Shown piece by piece: positions 8,960-19,678 of a stretch of DNA of 64,000 nt. The notes beneath the pieces are model-generated. The model searched no databases and had not been told where the DNA came from. It saw only the letters and a program-made list of their open reading frames with translations. The stretch is taken from positions 620,001 to 684,000 of the forward strand of contig NZ_WSRO01000002.1 in the NCBI RefSeq assembly GCF_009769735.1. The letters run 5' to 3'. How positions within the stretch are numbered: the first letter of the stretch is position 1; the number at the start of each line of letters is the position of its first letter. The position numbers and the translations under genes were made by a program. Origin of the DNA: Streptomyces sp. BA2. GTDB lineage: Bacteria > Actinomycetota > Actinomycetes > Streptomycetales > Streptomycetaceae.

Positions 8960-9561
8960 GCTGTCTCCCCATGAGGCATGCGTACGTTGCGTACGTCGAT
9001 GGCGGTGAGGGCCAGGGCCAGCGGCCCCGGCACGAGGAACGCGAGCGGCAGCATCATCCATGCGCACAGCACGGCCGCCGCGAGGGCGAGCAGGACCAGG
9101 AGGCTGCCGCCCACATCCCGCGCCGATTCACCGGCGGCTCCGCGCACCGCGGCACGCCAGTCGCCGATCGCTTCGGGACGGGCGCAGGCGCGCAGGCCCA
9201 CGACCACGGCGCACGCTCCGATCGCCGCCGCCGTCACGGCGAAGCCCCGGGCACCCGGCAGCCCCGCCCCGGCCAGCGCAAGGTCCGCCGCGAGCAGCGA
9301 CACCCCGGCGAGCGCGACCGCCCCCGCGGCAATGTCCCCGGCACGGAACCGGTCACACAGCAGCGCCAAGTAACGCCTCGCCGTGGCGGGTTGGCCCTCC
9401 CCGGTGCCGCGCACCACCGCGCAGGCGGTGGAGAGCGCCGCCGGAGCGGTGATCAGCGGCAGACAGGCGAGCGCCGTGACCACGCCGAGTGCGAGGACGT
9501 CCGCGAACAGAGTCATCCGCGGCCCGAATATCTCGCCCGTCTCGCGGGCCCGCGCGCTCAT
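8956..9561 (-). CDS. YesL-like (DUF624) membrane protein
   Basis: A 201-residue integral membrane protein with about five hydrophobic helices (around residues 20-36, 80-100, 108-124, 150-172, 172-190). The N-terminal pattern (FGPRMTLFADVLALGVVTALACLPLITAPAA) matches the YesL/DUF624 family found beside CUT1 sugar transporters. The molecular role of YesL proteins is unknown. The gene is ATGA-coupled to the upstream permease gene and overlaps the lyase-like gene by 4 nt, so all three are expected on one transcript. Confidence 0.75.
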   Translation of the reverse strand: MSARARETGEIFGPRMTLFADVLALGVVTALACLPLITAPAALSTACAVVRGTGEGQPATARRYLALLCDRFRAGDIAAGAVALAGVSLLAADLALAGAGLPGARGFAVTAAAIGACAVVVGLRACARPEAIGDWRAAVRGAAGESARDVGGSLLVLLALAAAVLCAWMMLPLAFLVPGPLALALTAIDVRNVRMPHGETA

Positions 9562-10427
9562 CCCTTCACCCCCGAGTTGGCCATGCCCTCGACGAGGAAA
9601 CGCTGGAAGGCGAGGAAGAACAGCACGATCGGAAGGAGCGCGATCACCGACATGGCGAACATCGGGCCGAACGCGGACTGGCTCGAAGCGTCCACGAACG
9701 ACCGCAGCGCCAGCGTCAGCGTGAACTTCTCCGGCGAGAAGAGATAGATCAGCTGGGTGAAGAAGTCGTTCCAGGTCCAGATGAAGGTGAAGATCGCGGT
9801 GGTGATCAGCGCGGGCCTTGTGAGCGGCAGGACGACCAGGAAGAAGCTCCGGAACGGCCCGCAGCCGTCGATCCTGGCGGCTTCCTCCAGCTCGCGCGGC
9901 AGACCGCGCATGAACTGCACGATGAGGAAGACGAAGAAGGCCTCGGTGGCGAGGAACTTCGGCAGGATCAGCGGCCAGTAGGTGTTCACCATGCCGAGCT
10001 GGTTGAAGATGATGTACTGCGGGATCAGGACGGCGTGGTGCGGCAGCATGATCGTCGCGATCATGAAGGCGAAGAGCGGCCCTCGGAAGCGGAAGCGCAG
10101 CCGCGCGAAGGCGTAGGCCGCGAGCGAGCAGCTGAGTACGTTGCCGAGGACCGCGCCGCCCGCGATCAGCAGGGAGTTGGAGAGCAGCCGTCCGACGGAC
10201 ACGCCGTCGACGCCGTCGAGGGCGGTCGTGTAGTTCGACCACTCCAGCTTGCTCGGCAGCAGGTTCAGGCTCGCGATCACCTCTTCGGCGGGCTTGAGCG
10301 ACGTGGCGACGAGCCAGGCCAGCGGGTAGAGCATCACCAGGAGCGCGGCCAGGCACCCGGCGTGCAGCGCGACGCGGCGCCAGGGAAGGGACCGCCGGCC
10401 GGCGGTGGTGTCAGTGGTGGTGGTCAT
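9558..10427 (-). CDS. Carbohydrate ABC transporter permease, MalG type
   Basis: A 289-residue inner-membrane subunit of a CUT1 sugar importer. Six transmembrane helices are visible. The cytoplasmic EAA loop reads ELEEAARIDGCGPFRSFFLVVLPLTRPAL, and the C-terminus NSGVKG is typical for MalG-like proteins. The ATG at 10427 overlaps the stop of the MalF-type gene (ATGA). No ATP-binding subunit is encoded nearby; streptomycete CUT1 systems normally share the general ATPase MsiK, which is the likely partner here. Confidence 0.92.
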   Translation of the reverse strand: MTTTTDTTAGRRSLPWRRVALHAGCLAALLVMLYPLAWLVATSLKPAEEVIASLNLLPSKLEWSNYTTALDGVDGVSVGRLLSNSLLIAGGAVLGNVLSCSLAAYAFARLRFRFRGPLFAFMIATIMLPHHAVLIPQYIIFNQLGMVNTYWPLILPKFLATEAFFVFLIVQFMRGLPRELEEAARIDGCGPFRSFFLVVLPLTRPALITTAIFTFIWTWNDFFTQLIYLFSPEKFTLTLALRSFVDASSQSAFGPMFAMSVIALLPIVLFFLAFQRFLVEGMANSGVKG

Positions 10428-11386
10428 CGCTCCCCCTCGTTCGCGTAGAAGACCCAGGAGCGCGAGGTGCGGAAGAGCACCGCGGTCACGGCTCCGATGG
10501 CGATCAGCAGGACCCAGGCCATGGCGGAGGCGTAGCCCATGTGTGAGGCGACGAAGCCGCGGTCGTAGAGGTAGAGCGTGTAGAAGAGGGTGGAGTCGGC
10601 GGGGCCGCCCTTGCCGCCGCTGACCGCGAAGGCGGGCGTGAAGACCTGGAAGGCCTGGATGGTCTGGAGCACCAGGTTGAAGAAGAGCACCGGTGACAGC
10701 ATCGGCAGGGTGATGGAGACGAACTGCCGCCTGCGGCTCGCCCCGTCCACCGCGGCGGCTTCGTAGAGCTCCGTGGGGATCTGCTGGAGACCCGCCAGGA
10801 AGATCACCATGGGGGCGCCGAACTGCCAGACCGTCAGGAGCGCCACGGCGAGCAGCGCCCAGCCGGGCTTGTTGACCCAGCCGCCGGTGTGGATGCCGAT
10901 GTCCGACAGGAGGTTGTCGACGGTGCCGCCGTCGTTGAAGACCGCCCGCCACACCAGGGCGATCGACATGGACGCGCCGAGTAGCGAAGGGGCGTAGAAG
11001 GCGGAGCGGTAGAAGGACTTGCCGCGCTTCATGGACTTCAGGGCGAGGGCGACGGCGAGGGCGAGTGCGAGTTGCAGCGGCACGGCGATCACGACGTACA
11101 TCAGCGTCGCGCCGACCGAGCGCCAGTAGCGCGGGTCCTCGGTGAACATCTGGACGTAGTTGCGAAAGCCCACCCAGCGCGGGGCGTTGAACAGGTCGTA
11201 GTCGGTGAAGGACAGATACAGCGAGACGGCCATCGGAAGGAGCGTCAGGACGACGGCGCCAAGGACCCAGGGCGAGAGGAACACCCAGGCTGCACCCTCG
11301 CGCCGGAGCCTGCCGGGCTGCTTCGGCGGTGGTGCGGGGCTCTTGGTCCGCGCGGCTTCAGCGGGTATGCCGGTGGTGGTGGTCAT
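10424..11386 (-). CDS. Carbohydrate ABC transporter permease, MalF type
   Basis: A 320-residue CUT1 permease with about six membrane helices after a basic N-terminus (RLRREGAAWVFLSPWVLGAVVLTLLP). The EAA loop is LQQIPTELYEAAAVDGASRRRQFVSITLPML. It should form the channel with the MalG-type subunit encoded directly downstream and receive sugar from the lipoprotein encoded directly upstream. Start and stop codons overlap those of both neighbours by 4 nt, which indicates translational coupling. Confidence 0.92.
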   Translation of the reverse strand: MTTTTGIPAEAARTKSPAPPPKQPGRLRREGAAWVFLSPWVLGAVVLTLLPMAVSLYLSFTDYDLFNAPRWVGFRNYVQMFTEDPRYWRSVGATLMYVVIAVPLQLALALAVALALKSMKRGKSFYRSAFYAPSLLGASMSIALVWRAVFNDGGTVDNLLSDIGIHTGGWVNKPGWALLAVALLTVWQFGAPMVIFLAGLQQIPTELYEAAAVDGASRRRQFVSITLPMLSPVLFFNLVLQTIQAFQVFTPAFAVSGGKGGPADSTLFYTLYLYDRGFVASHMGYASAMAWVLLIAIGAVTAVLFRTSRSWVFYANEGER

Positions 11387-12666
11387 GACCTCAGCTCCGC
11401 CTTCGCCTCGGTGATGAAGTCCTCCGCGGCCTCGCGGGGCGTCATCTGCTCGAACGACACCTGGTCGTAGTCGCGCTGGAAGGTGGTCTGCAGGGAGTTG
11501 TCGCCGGTGGGCGGGGCCTGCGGCGGCGCCTTGAGGCTGCCGTCGACAGAGTCCTGGTAGTCGGCGACGGTCTTGTCGAAGTCCTTCAGGTCGGGGCCGA
11601 GTTCGTCGCGGATCGGTTCGTTGACGGGGATGCCGCGGGAGGCGCCGAGTATCGCCGCCGCCTTCTCGTCGTTGATCATGAAGTCGATGAACTCGGCGGA
11701 CTCCTGCGGGTGTTCGGTGCTCGCGGCGGCGCCCATGAACATCGATGGCTTGAAGTACTGGCCGGGTGTGCCGTCCGCGCCGGACGGCATCGGGGCGAGC
11801 GTCAGCCCTTCGCCCACGATGGGCGTGTATCCGCTGGCGGGCGCGTCCCAGTTGAAGTCGGCGATCGCCTTGCCGCGGGCCAGCGGCTGGTTCTCCACCG
11901 ACCCGTCGAGCTGGGTGGTCTGCTCGGCGGCCGACACCGCGCCCTCGCGCCGCAGTTTGTCGGTGAAGGTCCACCAGCGGGTCAGGTCGTCGGCCGTGAA
12001 GCCGAGTCGGCGGTCCTTCGTGTAGAGGGCCTTGCCCTGGCCGCGCAGCCACACCTCGAAGCAGTCCTCGCTCTGTCCGGGGTCGACGGAGCCCGGCTTC
12101 CCGGTCCTCTTGGCCAACTGCCGCATGGCGTCGGCCCATTCGCCCCAGGTCCAGCCCTTGCGCGGGCGTGGCACCCCGGCCGCCTCCCACTGCTTGGCGT
12201 CGTACACGAGGGTCTCGGTGCCGCGGCCCTGGGGGATCGCGTACTGGGTGCCGTCGACGACACCGGTGGCGAGGAGCCCCGCGTCGATCTCGTCGGTACG
12301 CAGGGCCTTCTTCTGCTTTCCGAGGTCGAGCAGGATGCCGCCGGACGCGTACTGGTCGATCTGCCGGTAGTCGAGCTGCACGACGTCGGGGGCGTCGCCG
12401 CCCGCCGCCTGGGTGGCGAGCTTCTGCTTGTACGCCTCGTAGCCGGCGAACGAGGTCTGCACCGTGATCCCGGGGTGCTCCTTCTCGAACAGCGCGACGG
12501 CTTCCTGAGTACGGGCCGCCCGGTCGGGGTTGCCCCACCAGGTGTAGCGCAGAACGGTCTTGCCGCCGCCGCTCGATTCGTCCGAGCCGGCGCAGCCGGT
12601 GAGCAGCGCACTGAGCGTGAGCACCGCGACCGTTGCGCAGGACCACTTTGTCCTGCTTCCGGGCAT
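11383..12666 (-). CDS. Extracellular sugar-binding lipoprotein (ABC transporter)
   Basis: A 427-residue family 1 solute-binding protein. The lipoprotein signal ends at the lipobox LLTGC, so the mature protein would be lipid-anchored outside the membrane. The mature sequence starts with VLRYTWWGNPDRAARTQEAVALFEKEHPGI, the usual CUT1 opening. It would capture an oligosaccharide for the two permeases encoded next. A 57-nt gap separates it from the upstream cupin gene, the only gap of that size in the operon, and may hold an internal promoter or processing site. Confidence 0.9.
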   Translation of the reverse strand: MPGSRTKWSCATVAVLTLSALLTGCAGSDESSGGGKTVLRYTWWGNPDRAARTQEAVALFEKEHPGITVQTSFAGYEAYKQKLATQAAGGDAPDVVQLDYRQIDQYASGGILLDLGKQKKALRTDEIDAGLLATGVVDGTQYAIPQGRGTETLVYDAKQWEAAGVPRPRKGWTWGEWADAMRQLAKRTGKPGSVDPGQSEDCFEVWLRGQGKALYTKDRRLGFTADDLTRWWTFTDKLRREGAVSAAEQTTQLDGSVENQPLARGKAIADFNWDAPASGYTPIVGEGLTLAPMPSGADGTPGQYFKPSMFMGAAASTEHPQESAEFIDFMINDEKAAAILGASRGIPVNEPIRDELGPDLKDFDKTVADYQDSVDGSLKAPPQAPPTGDNSLQTTFQRDYDQVSFEQMTPREAAEDFITEAKAELRS

Positions 12667-12723
12667 GCCGATGACACCTCTCCTCTCTGGATTCTTGACG
12701 GGCGCTTCTATGAAGAGGGGCGG

Positions 12724-13470
12724 TTACTCGCCGTGGTACGGAAGCGTGGTGCCCGGCAGTTCGTACTCGTCGCGGCGCCCGCACATGCCGTAGCCGCCGA
12801 GGCGCGAAGGACGGCTGTCGTACGAGCCCGAGCCCGCGAGGTAGTCGGGGCTGCCGGACTCCAGGGCGTCGAGCTGGGCGCCGGTGCGCTCGGCGGCGGC
12901 AAGGGCCCCGGCCCGCCAGAGCTCGCGCCACGTGGGGACCTTGTCCCGCACAAGCCGGGCCGCGGCCTGCTGGAAGTCCAGGTAGGGGCCGTTGTCCCCG
13001 GCCCTGAGCGCGTCCCGCAGCGGCAGGTACCCCTCGACGGCCAGGTCACGGCGTTTGCGTGCGGCTGCCTCCGCCTCGGGGCCGGTCTTCGCGGGGAGCC
13101 GTGCCGCGGCGGCGTACCGCTCGGGGTCGGCGAGCACGTCGGGCGGGAAGGTGAAGACGGCGTCCCCGGCCTCCGGCAGGCCGCTGTTCTGCATCAGGAC
13201 CGTGATCCGCAGGCCACCGCCCTGGACCATGCGGTGGACGGTGCCGGGCGTGAACCACGCGACGGAGCCCGCTTCCAGGGGGACCTCGCGGTAGCCGTCG
13301 GGACTCAGCGTCTGGACGGCACCGCGGCCACCCGTGACGACGTACGCCTCTGTGCACACCAGGTGCAGATGCGGGGTGCCGCCGCACACTCCGTCGGCGG
13401 CCTCCCATGCGTAGGCGCTGAGATGCGAGAGGCCGACGGCTCCGGGCAGGGGGTGCGGGAGGCTCACCAT
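12724..13470 (-). CDS. Cupin domain protein
   Basis: A 248-residue cytosolic protein with one visible cupin barrel. Cupin motif 1 is GGTPHLHLVCTEAYVVTGGRG (around 29-50), with the two His and Glu that usually bind metal. Motif 2 lies in the GSVAWFTPGTVHRM stretch. The C-terminal ~110 residues are helical and not recognised. It could be a sugar isomerase or epimerase or a sugar sensor; neither can be chosen from sequence. The ATG overlaps the upstream PmoA-like gene by 7 nt. Confidence 0.7.
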   Translation of the reverse strand: MVSLPHPLPGAVGLSHLSAYAWEAADGVCGGTPHLHLVCTEAYVVTGGRGAVQTLSPDGYREVPLEAGSVAWFTPGTVHRMVQGGGLRITVLMQNSGLPEAGDAVFTFPPDVLADPERYAAAARLPAKTGPEAEAAARKRRDLAVEGYLPLRDALRAGDNGPYLDFQQAAARLVRDKVPTWRELWRAGALAAAERTGAQLDALESGSPDYLAGSGSYDSRPSRLGGYGMCGRRDEYELPGTTLPYHGE

Positions 13471-14378
13471 GTCAGTCCCTTCAGGTGGGTGGCGACGCGG
13501 TCGCGGTCCCAGGCGCCGTCGGCGATCACGACGCGGTAGCGGTAGGTGAAGGACGCGCCGGGCGGCAGCTCGAACTCCTCGAAGAACGCCCAGGAGAACG
13601 CGACGGTCGGGATGGGTTCGGAGCGTACGAACCAGTGCGAGTCGTGAATCCCGTCCGCGTTCTCCGGGCAGTGCGCGAAGACGAGCGTCGAGTGCGCGTC
13701 GACGTCGTCGTGCTCGGCGGTGAAGGCCAGCCAGGGGCCCTGGGTTCCCATAAGACCGTCCGCGTCCTTGTCGTCGTCGGGGCCGAAGGCGGTGCCGCCG
13801 GTGAAGTCACGCGGACCGCGCCACTGCAGGCCGGTGTATCCGGCCATCTCGCGGCCCGCGGTGGTCGGCGAGCCGAAGCGCAGCGGTTCGTCACGGATGT
13901 TGGTCAGGCGGATCGACCAGTCAAGGGCCCAGGACCCGGCGTCCTCGTCGACCGAGTGGACGGTGATGTCCCGCTCTTCCCTGGCCCATTCCTGACCGCC
14001 GTTCTCGATCCAGGTGAGCTCTTCGGTGAAGTGGAGGCGGTCCTCGTCGACGGCGATGGCGGGGAAGCCGTCGTGGCGCATGGACCCGACGCGCTCCGGC
14101 AGGCGCAGATAACCCTCGCCGTGGACATAGCAGTTGCCGCCCCAGAAGTTCTGCCCCGACAGATGGCTCGCGGTCATCTGGAGGCCCTTGTGCCAGCGAT
14201 GGTCGTTCGGCCGGTAGCCCGAGACCTGGTGTCCGGCCAGGGTGCGCAGAGGGTGGATGTAGGGCTTGCGGGCCTCGAAGGCGTCCGGGTCCGGTGCGTA
14301 GACGTAACTGAGCAGCTCGACATCGCCCGACCGGACCGTGATCCGCTCGCCGTGGGTATGGGTGACCTGAATCGTCAT
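13464..14378 (-). CDS. PmoA-like family protein (DUF6807)
   Basis: A 304-residue soluble protein. It resembles the family annotated as methane-oxygenase PmoA-like, which has no sequence relation to real methane monooxygenase. Recognisable segments are YIHPLRTLAGHQVSGYRPNDH, HHxGLQ-like HRWHKGLQMTASHL, and a beta-rich C-terminus with FEEFELPPGASFTYRY. Such genes occur beside Gfo/Idh/MocA oxidoreductases in sugar loci, and the fold looks like a galactose-mutarotase-type beta-sandwich. The chemistry is unknown. The ATG overlaps the preceding oxidoreductase by 4 nt. Confidence 0.7.
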   Translation of the reverse strand: MTIQVTHTHGERITVRSGDVELLSYVYAPDPDAFEARKPYIHPLRTLAGHQVSGYRPNDHRWHKGLQMTASHLSGQNFWGGNCYVHGEGYLRLPERVGSMRHDGFPAIAVDEDRLHFTEELTWIENGGQEWAREERDITVHSVDEDAGSWALDWSIRLTNIRDEPLRFGSPTTAGREMAGYTGLQWRGPRDFTGGTAFGPDDDKDADGLMGTQGPWLAFTAEHDDVDAHSTLVFAHCPENADGIHDSHWFVRSEPIPTVAFSWAFFEEFELPPGASFTYRYRVVIADGAWDRDRVATHLKGLTW

Positions 14379-15493
14379 CGCGTGGGGCTCCAGTCGGGGT
14401 GGCTGCCGTGCATGGCCGGGTAGTAGGGGTCGCCGGATGTGATCTCGCCCGCGAGCACCGGCTGTCCGGTGAACGCCGACTTGTAGAGCGCGGCGGCGAA
14501 TTCGAGGGTGCGGCGGGCGTCCACGCCGCTGCCCGGCGGTCGTACGCCCCGCTCGTGGGCGTCGAGGAGGGCGCCGAGCTGCGCGGCGTGCGAGCTGGGC
14601 ACGTCGATGGCGGGGGTGCGCCACGCGTCCGTGCGCCCTGCGTCGACGTGCGGGGCCGGGGTGTAGACCCAGTCGCCGTTGGAGTGGCCGTAGAGATGGG
14701 TGAGTTCGACCGTCGCGTCGGCGCAGTCGACGCGGATGCGGCTGACCTCGTCCGGGGACAGGACGCTGTTGACGACGGTGGCGAGCGCGCCGCCCTGGAA
14801 CCGCACCAGGGCGGTCGACACGTCCTCGCTCTCGGTGTCGTGCACGAGGCGGGCCGCCATGGCGCGCACCTCGGTCCAGTCGCCGAGCAGGTGCAGGAGC
14901 AGGTCGAACTGGTGGATGCCGTGCCCCATGGTGGGGCCGCCGCCCTCGCTCTCCCACCGGCCGCGCCACGGCACCGCGTAATAGGCGCTGTCGCGGTGCC
15001 AGGTGGTCTGACAGTGCGCGACCCGGGGCGCACCGAGTTCGCCGCTCGCGATCAGCTCGCGGGCGTGGACGGCGCCCGAGCCGTAACGGTGCTGGAAGAC
15101 CACCGACGCGTACGTTCCCGATGCCTCCTCGGCGGCGGCGATCTCGTCGTACTCGGCGAGCGAGAGACACAGGGGCTTCTCGCACAGCACCCACGCGCCC
15201 GCCTTCAGGGCGGCCACGGTCTGCGTCCGGTGCAGCGACGGCGGGGTGCCGATCAGGACCAGGTCGGGGCGGACCGCGTCGAGCATCGCGTCGAAGTCCG
15301 CGTAGCCCTCGACGTCCATGTCCCGCGCCGCCGCCTCGGCGCGGAACGCGGTGAGCCGAGCGGGGTCGACGTCGACGGCGGCTCTCAGCTCGATCCGGTC
15401 GGAGTGGGCCCGCAGCGCGGGCAGATGACTTCCGGTGACGATGCCGCCCGCGCCGACGACAGCGGCCCGTAGACGGGTGGAAGTGGAGGACAT
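14375..15493 (-). CDS. Gfo/Idh/MocA family oxidoreductase (first gene of the sugar operon)
   Basis: A 372-residue NAD(P)-dependent sugar dehydrogenase-like enzyme. The Rossmann motif is VVGAGGIVTGSHLPALRAH near the N-terminus, and the lysine of the conserved EKPL motif follows about 90 residues later. The second half is the alpha/beta substrate domain with GMGHGIHQFDLLLHLLGDW-like residues (GHGIHQFDLL). The ATG at 15493 is used, not the in-frame codon 36 nt upstream, which would lie at the LacI-type operator. It leads an operon running through the cupin, transporter and lyase-like genes, and is divergent from a second oxidoreductase of the same superfamily. Confidence 0.85.
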   Translation of the reverse strand: MSSTSTRLRAAVVGAGGIVTGSHLPALRAHSDRIELRAAVDVDPARLTAFRAEAAARDMDVEGYADFDAMLDAVRPDLVLIGTPPSLHRTQTVAALKAGAWVLCEKPLCLSLAEYDEIAAAEEASGTYASVVFQHRYGSGAVHARELIASGELGAPRVAHCQTTWHRDSAYYAVPWRGRWESEGGGPTMGHGIHQFDLLLHLLGDWTEVRAMAARLVHDTESEDVSTALVRFQGGALATVVNSVLSPDEVSRIRVDCADATVELTHLYGHSNGDWVYTPAPHVDAGRTDAWRTPAIDVPSSHAAQLGALLDAHERGVRPPGSGVDARRTLEFAAALYKSAFTGQPVLAGEITSGDPYYPAMHGSHPDWSPTR

Positions 15494-15514
15494 ACGGTCT
15501 CCTCGAACGAGCTT

Positions 15515-15528
15515 AGAAAGCGCTTGCA
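15515..15528. promoter_or_regulatory. LacI-family operator
   Basis: AGAAAGCGCTTGCA carries the AAGCGCTT palindrome (centre 15521/15522) with flanks typical of LacI/GalR sites. It lies 22 nt upstream of the leftward oxidoreductase start. No LacI-family gene is present in the window, so the regulator is encoded elsewhere. Confidence 0.7.
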
Positions 15529-15582
15529 CCGGTGCCGACCCTAGGCACCGCGGGAATGTCAGGACAAGACCTCGGAGCCGAA

Positions 15583-15602
15583 AACTGAAACGAACTGAAA
15601 CG
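15583..15602. repeat. Two tandem 10-bp repeats in a divergent promoter region
   Basis: AACTGAAACG occurs twice without a gap, one helical turn apart, in the 15494-15705 region between the two divergent oxidoreductase genes. The arrangement suits a regulator binding one face of DNA. No other element besides the LacI-type operator was recognised in this interval. Confidence 0.55.
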
Positions 15603-15705
15603 ACTCAATGATGTGGACGGCGAACGTTGCCGCGCGCTCACCACCTCCCCCCGCGACGCCCACATCCGGCCGTCCGCACACTCAATCTCCTGAACGGATT
15701 CACGC

Positions 15706-17049
15706 ATGCCCATCGACGCCGCGCGCCGTCGCCGCTGTGCCGTGGTGGGACTCGGCGCCCGCGCCCAGCTCTTCACCGAGGCGCTCGCCGGTCCCTACGC
15801 GGACCGGATCGAGCTGGCCGGTTTCTGCGATGTCAACGCGCACCGCATGGCCGTCCACAACGACTGGATCGAGGCCGCCCACCCCGGCCGCCCACCCGTG
15901 CCGACGTACTCCGCGGACGACTTCGAGGAGATGCTGCGCCGTGAACGCGTCGACCTCGTCGTGGTCTGCACCGTCGACCACCTCCACGACCACTACATCG
16001 TGCGGGCCCTCGAAGCGGGCTGCGACGTGGTCACCGAGAAGCCGATGACCACGACCGCCGAGCGCGCCCGCCGCATCCTCGACGCACAGCGCCGCACGGG
16101 CGGTGAGGTCCGGGTCGCCTTCAACTACCGCTACAACCCTGTGCATTCGGCCGTGCGCGAGCTCCTGGCGGACGGCTCGATCGGCGAGGTCGGCTCGGTG
16201 CACTTCGAGTGGCTGCTCGACCTGCGGCACGGCGCGGACTACTTCCGCCGCTGGCACCGCGACAAGGCGAACTCCGGCGGTCTGATGGTGCACAAGGCCA
16301 CCCACCACTTCGACCTGGTCAACTGGTGGCTGGACACGCGGCCCGAGACCGTCTACGCCCAGGGCGGGCTCTTCTTCTACGGCGACGAGGCGGGCGCCCG
16401 GCGCGGCCTGGCCCGCGACTACACCCGCGCCCACGGCTCCCCCGCCGCCGAGGACGACCCCTTCGCCATCCGCCTGGCCGACTCGTCCGTACTCAGCGCC
16501 TTGTACCTGGAAGCGGAGGGTGAGGACGGCTACCACCGCGACCAGAACGTGTTCGGGCCCGGGGTGAGCATCGAGGACGACATGGCGGTCCTGGTGCGTT
16601 ACTCCTCCGGCGCGACCCTGACGTACCACCTGACTGCGTACGCGCCATGGGAGGGCTACCGGATCGCCTTCAACGGCAGCGAGGGACGCGTCGAACTCCT
16701 CGTGGAGGAGTCCACCTGGACGCGCCCCGACGTGCGGACCGAGGGAGCGAGCGCCGTCATGCACGGCGCGGCGGTCGGCGACGAGGCCGGGCGCACCCAA
16801 CTCCTGTTGCGCCGCTTCTGGGAGGAGCCGCGGGAAGTGAAGGTGCCCTCAGGCGTGGGCGGCCACGGCGGCGGGGACGTGCGCATGCTGGCCGATCTCT
16901 TCGGCGAGCGTGCCCCGGGCGACGCGGACTCCCTGGGCCGGGCGGCGGACGCCGTCGACGGAGCCCGCTCGCTGGCCACGGGCCTCGCCGCGAACCACTC
17001 CTTCGCCACGGGGATGCCGGTCGACGCGCGCCGCCTCCTGGACATCTGA
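15706..17049 (+). CDS. Gfo/Idh/MocA family oxidoreductase (divergent)
   Basis: A 447-residue cytosolic NAD(P)-dependent oxidoreductase, longer than the usual 330-390. The nucleotide-binding motif is AVVGLGARAQLFTEALAG; the EKPM lysine lies near residue 113; NYRYNP and HKATHHFDLVNWWL mark the substrate domain. It is divergent from the sugar-transport operon and shares its LacI/direct-repeat control region, so it probably acts on the same imported carbohydrate. A strong bidirectional terminator follows the stop. Confidence 0.85.
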   Translation: MPIDAARRRRCAVVGLGARAQLFTEALAGPYADRIELAGFCDVNAHRMAVHNDWIEAAHPGRPPVPTYSADDFEEMLRRERVDLVVVCTVDHLHDHYIVRALEAGCDVVTEKPMTTTAERARRILDAQRRTGGEVRVAFNYRYNPVHSAVRELLADGSIGEVGSVHFEWLLDLRHGADYFRRWHRDKANSGGLMVHKATHHFDLVNWWLDTRPETVYAQGGLFFYGDEAGARRGLARDYTRAHGSPAAEDDPFAIRLADSSVLSALYLEAEGEDGYHRDQNVFGPGVSIEDDMAVLVRYSSGATLTYHLTAYAPWEGYRIAFNGSEGRVELLVEESTWTRPDVRTEGASAVMHGAAVGDEAGRTQLLLRRFWEEPREVKVPSGVGGHGGGDVRMLADLFGERAPGDADSLGRAADAVDGARSLATGLAANHSFATGMPVDARRLLDI

Positions 17050-17054
17050 AAAAG

Positions 17055-17090
17055 CGTCCGGGTCCGGCCCATGTGGGCCGGACCCGGACG
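17055..17090. terminator. Bidirectional terminator between an oxidoreductase gene and katG
   Basis: Perfect 17-bp G/C-rich stem with a 2-nt loop, filling most of the 56-nt gap between two convergent genes. An A-run lies on the left side, which reads as a U-run for leftward katG transcription. Confidence 0.85.
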
Positions 17091-17105
17091 TACCGCTCAG
17101 AGAAC

Positions 17106-19343
<2,238 letters not shown>

Positions 19344-19590
19344 TCACGGTGCTCAGAAACTGCGAACGGCGAAACGGTCGGGGGCGCCCGGGGACGGCAC
19401 GGACCCCGGCGGCCGGGAAACCGGCGCCGAGGTGATCACCGTCCAAGGGCCGGTGCGCGCGTGAGCGGTGCGCTCGCGGGACTGCTTCTCCGCGAACGGG
19501 GTACCGGATGCCGGGGCGAACGGACCCGTCTCCTGAAGTCACGTGCTGTTCCCTGCTGTTGCCCTGTCCCTTGGCCGTCGGCCGGAACTG

Positions 19591-19618
19591 ATCCTACGAT
19601 GGACCAAGTCCAAGTCAA
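19591..19618 (-). promoter_or_regulatory. katG promoter overlapped by a Fur-type repeat
   Basis: On the minus strand TTGACT (19618-19613), a 16-nt spacer and TAGGAT (19596-19591) make a strong promoter reading toward katG. The -35 and spacer contain the repeat CAAGTCCAAGTC, a plausible binding site for the divergent Fur protein. The predicted katG leader is about 260 nt. The remaining part of 19320-19678 shows no gene. Confidence 0.6.
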
Positions 19619-19665
19619 TACGACAGACGGGTCCGTACGAATTCAGTCGTCAGACGATGCACAGT

Positions 19666-19671
19666 TAGGCT
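19666..19671 (+). promoter_or_regulatory. -10 element for a leaderless fur transcript
   Basis: TAGGCT matches TANNNT and ends 7 nt before the ATG, so transcription would begin at the start codon. The gene has no Shine-Dalgarno sequence, in agreement with a leaderless message. Confidence 0.5.
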
Positions 19672-19678
19672 GGTAGGC

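Noticed and set aside
7058..8974. A 638-codon rightward frame over the lyase-like gene
   Set aside because: The opposite strand has a Tat signal, ordered motifs and GTGA coupling to its neighbour; the rightward frame has none of these.
13464..14378. Methane monooxygenase subunit
   Set aside because: The PmoA label on this family is historical; the protein is soluble, has no membrane helices and lies in a sugar operon.
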